Source of the DNA: an uncultured bacterium
GTDB lineage: Bacteria; Bacteroidota; Bacteroidia; Bacteroidales; Paludibacteraceae
DNA: 10,845 nt
Assembly (NCBI GenBank): GCA_946183755.1
Contig: CAMHCZ010000052.1
Location: forward strand, 1-10,845
Direction: 5' to 3'
Shown here piece by piece: positions 1-7,035 of this stretch. The notes below the pieces were generated by a model. That model made no database searches. It saw only the letters and a program-made list of their open reading frames with translations, and was not told the DNA's origin. The stretch's first letter is position 1, and each line of letters begins with the position of its first letter. The position numbers and the translations under genes were made by a program.

Positions 1-2
1 TC

Positions 3-671
3 ATCGACCCGACCTACGGCCGCGCCATGAAGGGCAGGGCAGTGACGCAGATGAATCTTTTCCGCTACGATGAGGCTCACGAGCAATTCTCGGCGGCGAT
101 GGAGCTGTACGATGATGAGGCTCTGCGCCGTGACCATGACGAACTGCTGCGCCGTGCCGAGATGGCTGAGCACGATTTGAAGGACGCTGGCGGCGATGTT
201 CTGCGCTTTGTTGTGGAGACGGCTTGTGATGAAGGTCTGACGGAACATTCGACGGTGGTTTATGTCCGCCGTGTGTGGGACAGAGCCATGGAGACGGCTT
301 CTGTGGTTTTCGTGGAGGCGCTCAAGGCTTCCGCTGATGCGGCTACCGAGCGTGAGGCTTACGTTTCTGCGCTTGCGGAGTGCTTCGCGGCAGGACTGAA
401 TGCGTCGGAGATTAACGAGACGGCGACCGACAAGGAGCTCTCCGATGCCGGGTTCTGCGGACTGTTGGCAAAGCGAGGTTCCGCCGAGATAGCCAATGAA
501 GCCGAGAGCCTTTCTCGCAAGGCGATAGTGGAGTACCGCAACCTTTCCGGCATAGCCTCATACGAGCGCGAGAACGGTGTCCGTGTGCCGGCGCGCAGTT
601 ATTTAGAGTGCGCCGTGGCTATGTTCCTTGCTGGCTCGTGCGTCAGCCAGCACAGGATGGGGCGTCACTGA
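3..671 (+). CDS. C-terminal part of a TPR-like protein (5' truncated by window edge)
   Basis: The reading frame is open to the left edge, so the true start lies outside the window; the first internal ATG is at 27. The opening residues (IDPTYGRAMKGRA, then YDEAHEQFSAAMELY) have the small/large spacing of a tetratricopeptide repeat, with A/G/Y/A positions typical of both TPR helices. After that the protein is Ala-, Glu- and Arg-rich and predicted helical, with no motif I recognise. The gene is GC-rich like the other genes here. Its stop overlaps by 7 bases the stop of the convergent lipoprotein gene, which leaves no room for a terminator between them. TPR proteins are usually scaffolds, and I cannot give a specific role. 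The last 20 or so residues look less protein-like, so a frameshift near the end cannot be excluded. Confidence 0.55.
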   Translation: MDPTYGRAMKGRAVTQMNLFRYDEAHEQFSAAMELYDDEALRRDHDELLRRAEMAEHDLKDAGGDVLRFVVETACDEGLTEHSTVVYVRRVWDRAMETASVVFVEALKASADAATEREAYVSALAECFAAGLNASEINETATDKELSDAGFCGLLAKRGSAEIANEAESLSRKAIVEYRNLSGIASYERENGVRVPARSYLECAVAMFLAGSCVSQHRMGRH

Positions 672-1042
672 TTGTCGGCGATGTAGTAGATGTCGGCTTC
701 CAAGCCGTGGCACGGTTCGAGTTTCTTTTTGTTGGGCTCGGTGTGGCTGGTTATCACCACGAAGTTGCCGCCCATCTCGTGAGCCTTTATCAGCACCGCT
801 TCGAACACTTTGTCGAACGAACAGTCCTTGGCTTTCGTGCGTCCGTTGTTGTCCTCGGCTTTTGCGCTGCCTATCTTCACCGCGCCTTCTGGCAGTTTGT
901 CCTTCTCCACCACCGTCACAAACGACTCCTCGCTCTTGGGCATCTGCTGCAGAGTGGTGGCTGTCACCAGCAGCGGCTTAGAGCAACTGCCTAAGGCTGT
1001 CGCCAGTGCTATGGCTGTAGCGGCTATTATGCTTTTCTTCAT
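665..1042 (-). CDS. Small predicted lipoprotein, 125 aa, unknown function
   Basis: The ATG at 1042 opens a 125-residue protein with a Lys-Lys N-terminus, a hydrophobic Ala/Ile/Leu stretch and a lipobox (LGSC, Cys20), so it is predicted to be exported and lipid-anchored. The mature part holds two more cysteines, Cys74 and Cys111, which could form a disulfide. A patch at about 86-100 (KAHEMGGNFVVITSH) resembles the small stress-sensor lipoproteins of the RcsF or DUF4156 kind, in which 'A...GGN.V' precedes a Cys-containing loop. That likeness is from memory and weak. It is the last gene of a minus-strand trio: its start lies 6 bases after the stop of the acyltransferase gene, so co-transcription is likely. 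No substrate or partner can be named. Confidence 0.75.
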   Translation of the reverse strand: MKKSIIAATAIALATALGSCSKPLLVTATTLQQMPKSEESFVTVVEKDKLPEGAVKIGSAKAEDNNGRTKAKDCSFDKVFEAVLIKAHEMGGNFVVITSHTEPNKKKLEPCHGLEADIYYIADNQ

Positions 1043-1048
1043 GGTCTG

Positions 1049-1600
1049 TTAGTTGTGGTTTTGTGATATGATTTTTGCCGGTATTCCGCCCACGGTCACA
1101 TTGTCCGGCACGTCGCTCAGCACCACGGCGTTCGCTCCGATTATCACGTTGTCGCCTATCTTGATGTTGCCCAGAATCTTGCTCCCGGCGAAGGCTGTGA
1201 CGTTGTCGCCCACGGTAGGCACTCCGGCTTTCTTGCCGCTGTGCACTCTGCCCACGGTCACGCCCTGGTAGATGGTGAAGTTCTTGCCTATCTTCACTTC
1301 CGGCGACATTATTATGCCCGAAATGTGGTGGATGTTCAGTCCCGGACCTACGTCTGTGCCTATCTTTATTTGTATGCCTGTGCGGTTGGTGTTGCGCCAC
1401 ATCTTCACTTCCACGAGCAGCTTCAATATTTTCGCCACGATGTTGCGCTTGCTGTTGAGATAGTTGCCTATCCTCAGCCAGAATGTGGTCTTGAAAGAGC
1501 TGTTGAATATCAGGTCTTTAATAAACTTAGGGAAAGAAAAACTCTCCCTAAGTCTGTAGTAGTCGCTTCTTATTAAGCCTTTTGTCTCTTTGAATGTCAT
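1049..1600 (-). CDS. CysE-like hexapeptide-repeat acyltransferase (serine acetyltransferase family)
   Basis: The protein has 183 residues from the ATG at 1600; an in-frame TTG at 1609 would add three. Residues about 80-178 form a left-handed beta-helix of hexapeptide turns (VKIGKN, PTVGDN, IKIGDN) ending in the GGIPAKII signature of this family. In E. coli CysE the catalytic pair is His158 and His193. His92 here (HHISGII) matches His158, but the His193 position (RHPKI in CysE) reads GVPTV, so the second histidine is absent. The N-terminal helical domain of true CysE is also much shorter. This resembles the CysE-like O-acetyltransferases of polysaccharide loci, so acetylation of a sugar is as likely as O-acetylserine synthesis. 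It starts 12 bases after the GH28 gene stop and probably shares its transcript. Confidence 0.85.
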   Translation of the reverse strand: MTFKETKGLIRSDYYRLRESFSFPKFIKDLIFNSSFKTTFWLRIGNYLNSKRNIVAKILKLLVEVKMWRNTNRTGIQIKIGTDVGPGLNIHHISGIIMSPEVKIGKNFTIYQGVTVGRVHSGKKAGVPTVGDNVTAFAGSKILGNIKIGDNVIIGANAVVLSDVPDNVTVGGIPAKIISQNHN

Positions 1601-1612
1601 GGATAACAAATC

Positions 1613-2965
1613 TTATTCTACTTGCGATGGCGCTCCGCTTATGTTGCCGCCTATGTTGCAGTTGTTCACCACAACGTTCTTCGTGTTGTTTATCGACAGT
1701 CCGGTCTTGGCCTCGTCCACGTTGATGTTTTCGAGTGTCACGTCGTGTATAGGCTTCTCCGCCACGCCTTGCATCACTATGGCTGCTTTTCTCACCTTCC
1801 TGCACTTCACGCCGTTCACGCGTATGTCGCTTATCTCGGTGTAGTTGGTGCTGCCGTTGCCTTCGTTGGCGTATTTCGTGGTTATGTATATCAGGTCCTC
1901 CACTTCGTCGAACTCGACGTTCTCGAAGTTTATGTTCTTGATGAATCCGCCACGGTCGGCGTTCGACTTCAGGTAGAGTCCTCTCTTGCAATACTCTGTC
2001 GTCTTGCAGTCCTTCACATACACGTTTCTCACGCCGGCCGACATCTCGCTGCCTATCACCACTCCGTGCAGTCCCTTGAACTTGCAGTTTCTTATTATGA
2101 TGTTCTCGGTTGGGCGCGCGGTTTTCCATCCGTCGTTGTCTCTGCCGGACTTTATCGCCACGTTGTCGTCGCCGTTGTTGAAGTCGATGTTCTCTATGAG
2201 TATGTTTCTTGAGTATTCAGGGTCTATGCCGTCGTTGTTCACGAGCTTGGCGTCGTACTTCAGTCCGCGGCAGATGATGTTCTCGGAGCACAGCAGGTGT
2301 ATGCACCAGAAAGGCGAGTTGGTTATCTTCACGCCCTCGATGTTTATCTTCTCGCTCTCGAAGAACTGCATGAGCTGCGGGCGCAGGTAGTGTCCTTTGC
2401 CGAACACACGGTTCTCGTACGGTGTGCCGTTGTGGTTCTGCTCTCGGCTGACCATCTTGTCTGGGTCCTGCAGTTTGCGCCATGTGCTGAACGTGTTGCC
2501 GGCGTTTCCGTCTATCGTTCCGTCGCCGGTTATGCTCACGTTCTTCACCTTATATCCTCTGATGAAAGGACTGTAGTTTCTCACGAAGGTGCCTTCCCAC
2601 GAAGTCTCCACGACAGGGTAGAAGTCCGGGTTCTCTCCGAACTTGATTGTCGCGCCGTCCTTCAGTTCTATCCACACGTTGCTTGTCAGGTTTATCGGTC
2701 CGTTCACCAAGTATGTGCCGGCGCTCAGCACGATGTGCGCTCCGCCGTTCTTTTTCGCCTTTGCCATGGCCTTGTCGAAAGCCGGCTTGCAGTCGGTGCG
2801 GCCGTCGCCCTTTGCTCCGAGCGACTTTATGTTTATGACTTTCCACTTGCCTTTCTCGGCTCCGGTTATGCTGCTTAGGATGCTGTTGTACTCAGCCTCG
2901 CTGCCGGCGTTGGCTGTCAGTGCGCAGACGAGTGCCGCAGCCATGGCGATGATTGTTTTTCTCAT
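1613..2965 (-). CDS. Secreted GH28 family polygalacturonase-like glycoside hydrolase
   Basis: This 450-residue protein begins with a clear signal peptide (MRKTIIAMAAALVCALTANA, cut near residue 20-22), so it acts in the periplasm or outside the cell. Residues about 42-90 carry the opening IKSLGAKGDGRTD...AF..A motif of pectinase-type beta-helix enzymes. The GH28 catalytic motifs follow in order: NNDGID (Asp245), GDDNVAIKSG (Asp266 and Asp267), a GLHGVVIGSEMS block with His300, and a RGLYLKS...RGG block (Arg328, Lys333) that binds carboxylate groups in this family. All three catalytic aspartates are present, so it should hydrolyse galacturonan-type glycosidic bonds. Endo versus exo action and the exact substrate (polygalacturonan or a rhamnogalacturonan part) cannot be told. 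It heads a three-gene minus-strand group and has a TATATTTG box 33 bases upstream of its start. Confidence 0.93.
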   Translation of the reverse strand: MRKTIIAMAAALVCALTANAGSEAEYNSILSSITGAEKGKWKVINIKSLGAKGDGRTDCKPAFDKAMAKAKKNGGAHIVLSAGTYLVNGPINLTSNVWIELKDGATIKFGENPDFYPVVETSWEGTFVRNYSPFIRGYKVKNVSITGDGTIDGNAGNTFSTWRKLQDPDKMVSREQNHNGTPYENRVFGKGHYLRPQLMQFFESEKINIEGVKITNSPFWCIHLLCSENIICRGLKYDAKLVNNDGIDPEYSRNILIENIDFNNGDDNVAIKSGRDNDGWKTARPTENIIIRNCKFKGLHGVVIGSEMSAGVRNVYVKDCKTTEYCKRGLYLKSNADRGGFIKNINFENVEFDEVEDLIYITTKYANEGNGSTNYTEISDIRVNGVKCRKVRKAAIVMQGVAEKPIHDVTLENINVDEAKTGLSINNTKNVVVNNCNIGGNISGAPSQVE

Positions 2966-2997
2966 AAGTATTGATTGGTTGTTTTGTGTTTAGTCCT

Positions 2998-3005
2998 CAA
3001 ATATA
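2998..3005 (-). promoter_or_regulatory. Bacteroidota-type -7 box (TATATTTG) of the GH28 gene
   Basis: On the minus strand TATATTTG fits TAnnTTTG, with the GH28 ATG 32 bases downstream. No good -33 TTTG is present. The position where one is expected falls in the T-run (3028-3033) of the upstream terminator, which may stand in for it. Confidence 0.5.
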
Positions 3006-3027
3006 GGAGTTTTTTCCGTTAGCCTAT

Positions 3028-3066
3028 AAAAAATCAATCGGCGGACACATGACCGGTGTCCGCCGA
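3028..3066 (-). terminator. Intrinsic terminator of the nitrogenase-like operon
   Basis: The arms 3038-3048 and 3056-3066 pair perfectly over 11 bases (core CGGCGGACAC / GTGTCCGCCG) around a 7-base loop. On the minus strand the hairpin is followed after four bases by six T. It lies 44 bases past the stop of the NifH-like gene and before the GH28 promoter, so it separates the two transcription units. Confidence 0.88.
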
Positions 3067-3109
3067 CGATTCTTAATCAATCAACAAATATTTCTGGAAA
3101 ACCTGCGGC

Positions 3110-3937
3110 TTAATCGTAGAGTCCGTATTCCACAAGAATCTCCTCGAGTCTTTCCTGAGTCATAGGAGTAGGGATGACGAAGTTCTTGTTGTTCTCTATC
3201 GCCTTGGCAAGCTGACGGTACTCGTTGGCCTGCGCGCTCTCTGGGTCGAACTCTATCACGGTCTTCTTTCTGATTTCGGCTCTTTGCACGATGTTGTCTC
3301 TTGGCACGAAGTGTATCAGCTGTGTGCCGAGCTCCTTGGCGAACGCCTTGAGCAGGTCGAGCTCACGGTCGACGTTACGGCTGTTGCAGATGATGCCGCC
3401 GAGTCTCACACCGCCTTGTGTCGCGTACTTGGCGATACCCTTGCTTATGTTGTTGGCTGCGTAGAGCGACATCATCTCGCCCGATGCCACGATGTAAATC
3501 TCCTTGGCCTTGCCCTCTCTGATAGGCATTGCGAAACCTCCGCAGACCACGTCGCCCAGCACGTCGTAGAACACATAGTCCAGGTCGTCGGTGTAGGCTC
3601 CGAGTCTCTCGAGGTAGCCGATGCTGGTGATGATGCCTCGTCCGGCGCATCCCACACCCGGTTCAGGACCTCCGGACTCCACGCATCTTGTGCCCTTGAA
3701 TCCGTCCTTCAGGATGTCGCTTATCTCGATGTCCTCGCCTTCCTCGCGGAGCGTGTCGAGCACTGTTCTCTGCGCCAGACCTCCGAGCAGCAGACGTGTA
3801 GAGTCCGCCTTAGGGTCGCAGCCCACTACCAGCACGTTCTTTCCTGCCTCGGCGAGTCCTGCGGTCAGGTTCTGTGTCGTCGTGCTCTTTCCTATTCCTC
3901 CTTTGCCGTATATGGCTATCTGTCTTAAATTTCCCAT
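3110..3937 (-). CDS. NifH-like nitrogenase-family Fe protein (reductase component)
   Basis: This ATP-driven electron donor, 275 residues, has the usual NifH length and even its numbering. The P-loop is GKGGIGKS (11-18), followed by the DPKADST switch I region (41-47). Cys97 (GVGCAGRG) and Cys132 (DVVCGGF) are at the positions that hold the bridging [4Fe-4S] cluster of the homodimer. Arg100, the residue ADP-ribosylated by DraT in some diazotrophs, is kept. By family knowledge the dimer docks on the D/K complex and passes one electron per ATP-driven cycle. It is the last operon gene, 57 bases after the NifK-like gene and just before the terminator. It has an A-rich leader and no Shine-Dalgarno site. 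Sequence alone cannot separate it from the Fe proteins of MAR, CfbC or other group IV-type systems; the family assignment itself is firm. Confidence 0.95.
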   Translation of the reverse strand: MGNLRQIAIYGKGGIGKSTTTQNLTAGLAEAGKNVLVVGCDPKADSTRLLLGGLAQRTVLDTLREEGEDIEISDILKDGFKGTRCVESGGPEPGVGCAGRGIITSIGYLERLGAYTDDLDYVFYDVLGDVVCGGFAMPIREGKAKEIYIVASGEMMSLYAANNISKGIAKYATQGGVRLGGIICNSRNVDRELDLLKAFAKELGTQLIHFVPRDNIVQRAEIRKKTVIEFDPESAQANEYRQLAKAIENNKNFVIPTPMTQERLEEILVEYGLYD

Positions 3938-3994
3938 TTTGTGTGTTAAGTTTTAATTAGTTATTGTTTGGTTATTCTTGATTCTCGATTATGA

Positions 3995-5365
3995 TTATTT
4001 GCCTCCTACTGATGCGCTGTAGATTCTCTCGAGGAACTGCAATGCGCCTCTGTAGCCGATGTGCGTGCGGTTTATTATCAGCGTTTCCGACGATGGTGTG
4101 GTTATCTCGAAGAACAGCGCCTGCTTCTTGTTGGCGAGTGTCAGCTCCCACGACGATGCCAGTATCAGCGGCTTGCCTCCTGTGAACTCCACACTGTCCA
4201 CGAGCTGCTCGGCTATGTATCCGTCCTCCACGAAGTCCACGTCGATGCTCACGCCTTCGCTTATGTTGTTCTTGAAGTATTCGCTTATGGCTGGGCGGAA
4301 CTTCTCCGGAGTGTTGTCGGTTATGACCACACGCTTAGGTATCAGTCCGATCTGGTCAGCCAGGAACTTGGAGTAAGCCAGTGCGTACGAAGCGTCGGCT
4401 ACGATGGCGAACTCGCTCGGCATGCCGTACCAGTATTCGGCGAAGAACTCAGAGAAGTGCTCCAGATAGTAGTAGTAAATGCTGGCTTCCTGCTTGATGA
4501 ACTCTTCGGCTTTCTTGTTGTCGATGCCTGCGAATTCCACAACCTGACGGATGAACTTGGCTGTCGCCTCCTCGCCTACAGGTATTTCCGGTATGTGCAG
4601 GAATGGCTGGTTGTACTTCTTCTCGAGGTGCTCTGCGTTTCTCACGCCCACCCATGGCGACACCACGAGGTTGAACTGAGCCTTAGGGATTTTCTTCCAA
4701 GCCTCCACGCCCGGATTCTCTGGTCCGAACAGCACGTTCACCTCAAGTCCAGCGCCGCGGAGTATGCGTGCCAGCTCCTGGTAGTCGCCGCGCCAGTTCT
4801 GGTTGTAGTATGGAGTCTCGAACCACAGGTTCACAAGTCCCTTCTTCTTTCTGCCCTTGTATTCGCCCACATACTGGTCGATTATCGCGTCCACAACTTC
4901 CTCGTGTCCGAAGAGGTTGTTGCCTTTGAATCCGGCTGTGTTGGCATATACGATAGGGTAGCCGGCTTTCTGGTATTTGCTCACGAGGTCAGGCACATTG
5001 TCGCCGATAAGCTCGCCTGTGCAACCGGTGAGCACCACGAACAGGTCGCCGTCGTAAATCTTGATAGTTGACTTTATCAGCTGGTCCAGAGTCTTGATGC
5101 CGCCGAAGACGATGTCGTTCTCAGTCGAGTTGGCGCTCGGCATGTTTCCTCCTCCGGCAGCCACACTGCCCTGGAATCCGTTCTCGAACGTCAGCATCGC
5201 TGTTGTCTTGAGCTGGCAGCCTGGCGAGCAGTTGGCGATAGGCACAGCGCCCTTTATTGCCACGACTGTGTTTGTCGCGCCCACAGCGCAGCCGTATCTG
5301 ACGTCGGATATAGCTGTGGATTTCTTCTTCTTTTTCTCTGTTGGTTTTGTTAATATTTCGCTCAT
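3995..5365 (-). CDS. NifK-like beta subunit of a nitrogenase-like reductase
   Basis: This 456-residue protein is somewhat shorter than NifK (about 520). After a Lys-rich N-terminus the P-cluster motifs appear: Cys26 (RYGC), Cys50 (NCSPGC, with an extra Cys46) and Cys115 (LTGCTGELIGDN). These match NifK Cys70, Cys95 and Cys153. The ENDIVFGG block (82-89) is the conserved turn found in all members. The remainder is the alternating Rossmann-like fold, ending in NRTHIGYRGALQFLERIY, close to the NifK/NifE-type C-terminal block. It should form a heterotetramer with the NifD-like protein, with a P-like cluster at the interface. It starts 27 bases after that gene's stop. Because no separate nifEN is present, a scaffold role instead of a catalytic one is a possible alternative. 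Confidence 0.92.
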   Translation of the reverse strand: MSEILTKPTEKKKKKSTAISDVRYGCAVGATNTVVAIKGAVPIANCSPGCQLKTTAMLTFENGFQGSVAAGGGNMPSANSTENDIVFGGIKTLDQLIKSTIKIYDGDLFVVLTGCTGELIGDNVPDLVSKYQKAGYPIVYANTAGFKGNNLFGHEEVVDAIIDQYVGEYKGRKKKGLVNLWFETPYYNQNWRGDYQELARILRGAGLEVNVLFGPENPGVEAWKKIPKAQFNLVVSPWVGVRNAEHLEKKYNQPFLHIPEIPVGEEATAKFIRQVVEFAGIDNKKAEEFIKQEASIYYYYLEHFSEFFAEYWYGMPSEFAIVADASYALAYSKFLADQIGLIPKRVVITDNTPEKFRPAISEYFKNNISEGVSIDVDFVEDGYIAEQLVDSVEFTGGKPLILASSWELTLANKKQALFFEITTPSSETLIINRTHIGYRGALQFLERIYSASVGGK

Positions 5366-5392
5366 TAGGTAAATTTCTTAAAGGGTTAGCAA

Positions 5393-6964
5393 TTATGCGT
5401 TTTTGAGTCTCTCCTCAATCTCGTCGAACACATGCTCGTCGTTCGACAGGATGAACGGATCGTTCTGCGCGAACCACCAGTCGTTGTATGGCAGACGGAC
5501 GTGGCGCTGCAGTGCTTGGTTGAACTTGGTGCGGGCGAGCACGCCGACGAGGATTTCTCCTACACGGATTATTCCGTCGTAGCCTACAGGGATGTGCTCG
5601 TCGCCCAGTGCGAATGTTGGCACTCCGAGGTGTCCTGCCACCGACGCCAGACCCGGGTGACGGATTATCAGGAAGTCGGTCTTCGAACGCTTCAGCAGCT
5701 GTGGCAACTGGAACGCGCGTGTCTTGCTGACAGTGTAGTTAGGTATGTCGCCGTAGGTCTCCACGAGCTCCTTCAGCGTGTCCTGGTTCTTGCCGGCGCC
5801 GTCATAGATAGGGTCGTGGTGGAACACGAGCGCGCCTTCGTTCTTTATGCCCAGCTCGTTGAGCACAGTTATCAGTCCGTGGGCGTATGCCGAGCCGGTC
5901 AGCACCATTCCGTACTTGCCTTTGAAGTATTCGCGGAACTTCTTGAGCTTTGGCTCTATGCGCTTATGCTCGCTCTCGATGAATGCCTCTGCCTCCTTCT
6001 CTTTTCCCACGATTTTGGCTATGGCTCTCAGCCATGCGTCTGTGCCCTTTATGCCGTAAGGCTGCGGAGCGTCCACCTGTGGTATTCCGAATCGCTCCTC
6101 AAGCGCAGCGCCCATGTATCCTCCGAGCGTCTCGCAGAATGTGGTTGTAGCCACAGCCTCCGATGCCTGGCGTATCTCCTCGAAAGAGGCGTTGTCCAGC
6201 AGGTAGTTTACTCTCAGACCGAGCGGCTTTAGCAGGTCGGTGAACCAGTCTGTTCCCCACAGGGCCACGATGTTTATGAGGTCCTTCTGCTTCTTGACCG
6301 GGTGCTTCTCCACAATCTGGCGCAGCACACCGTGGAACGAAACGTCGAAACCTGTGCTCCAGTGCTTAGAGCGGAATCCCTCGCAGTGCAGCGGTATGAC
6401 AGGCACGCCCACTTCTGGCTCCAGCTCCTCTGCCACGCTGTCTATGTCTTCGCCGATGATTGCTGTAGCGCAAGCCATAGCTATGAATATCGCCTTCGGG
6501 TTGTAGCGTTCCTTAGCCAGTCGGATAGCGGCGCGCAGCTTCTCGCTTGCTCCGAACACCATGTCTTTCTCCTGCAGGTTTGTGCTCATGTTCAGCGTGT
6601 TCTGCTGTGGCTTGCCTCTTCTCGCAAGTCCCATGTGCATTGACAGGTTGAACTTCGGAGTCTCGCCGTCGCAGCCTATAGGCGCGTGTGTTATCAGCAC
6701 GCAGTCGGTCAGGTTTCCTATCTGGCATTGCACTATGGCGTTGGAGCACATGGTCTCCTGGTTCAGCGGACTGACTATCTCGCACAGCTTGCATCCGCTG
6801 CCGCAGCCTTTTCCGCATCCGTTGCCCTTCTTGCCGTCTCGTCTGTCGTCGTATGCCGATTGCTTTATCAGTTCCTTGGCGCTGCCGTCCCATCCGATTA
6901 TCGTTCCCAGTCTCATCTCACGGTTTTCCACCGTGGTCATATCAAGATTTATAACTCTTGCCAT
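5393..6964 (-). CDS. NifD-like alpha subunit of a nitrogenase-like reductase (MAR-type candidate)
   Basis: This 523-residue catalytic-subunit homologue keeps the P-cluster cysteines Cys73, Cys98 (HAPIGC) and Cys165 (MACATAIIG), matching NifD Cys62, Cys88 and Cys154. NLQEKDMVFG (129-138) is the conserved block after them. Cys277 (TTTFCETLGG, before EERFGIP) matches the cofactor ligand Cys275 of NifD, and His457 (GDEHIPVGYDG) is the candidate second ligand near NifD His442. The pocket differs: after CEGFR (194-198) the Gln191 and His195 positions of NifD read Trp202 and Phe206, and the GGLRPRH loop with Arg359 is TGSAYAHG. An N-terminal insert holds Cys50, Cys54, Cys58 and Cys61. It should bind a NifB-type Fe-S cofactor but not reduce N2. 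A strong SD (GGGAGGT) fixes the start. Adjacent metY suggests C-S bond cleavage in volatile organosulfur compounds; this is inferred. Confidence 0.92.
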   Translation of the reverse strand: MARVINLDMTTVENREMRLGTIIGWDGSAKELIKQSAYDDRRDGKKGNGCGKGCGSGCKLCEIVSPLNQETMCSNAIVQCQIGNLTDCVLITHAPIGCDGETPKFNLSMHMGLARRGKPQQNTLNMSTNLQEKDMVFGASEKLRAAIRLAKERYNPKAIFIAMACATAIIGEDIDSVAEELEPEVGVPVIPLHCEGFRSKHWSTGFDVSFHGVLRQIVEKHPVKKQKDLINIVALWGTDWFTDLLKPLGLRVNYLLDNASFEEIRQASEAVATTTFCETLGGYMGAALEERFGIPQVDAPQPYGIKGTDAWLRAIAKIVGKEKEAEAFIESEHKRIEPKLKKFREYFKGKYGMVLTGSAYAHGLITVLNELGIKNEGALVFHHDPIYDGAGKNQDTLKELVETYGDIPNYTVSKTRAFQLPQLLKRSKTDFLIIRHPGLASVAGHLGVPTFALGDEHIPVGYDGIIRVGEILVGVLARTKFNQALQRHVRLPYNDWWFAQNDPFILSNDEHVFDEIEERLKNA

Positions 6965-6968
6965 CTTT

Positions 6969-6978
6969 ACCTCCCTTT
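6969..6978 (-). promoter_or_regulatory. Strong Shine-Dalgarno site of the NifD-like gene
   Basis: The minus strand reads AAAGGGAGGT four bases before the ATG at 6964. Such a site is unusual in a Bacteroidota-like genome and supports this start. Confidence 0.7.
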
Positions 6979-7035
6979 CTTAGTTGTTTGTGGATATGTT
7001 TAAATGTCTATTTTGGTTTATCGTTTTCTTCGTTT

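Noticed and set aside
1622..2878. Long + strand frames opposite the GH28 gene
   Set aside because: They are shadows of the GH28 coding sequence, whose motifs and signal peptide are unmistakable on the minus strand.
4061..5071. 336-codon open frame on the + strand opposite the NifK-like gene
   Set aside because: It is the antisense shadow of a clear gene, caused by codon bias, with a Val/Leu/His-rich translation of no family.
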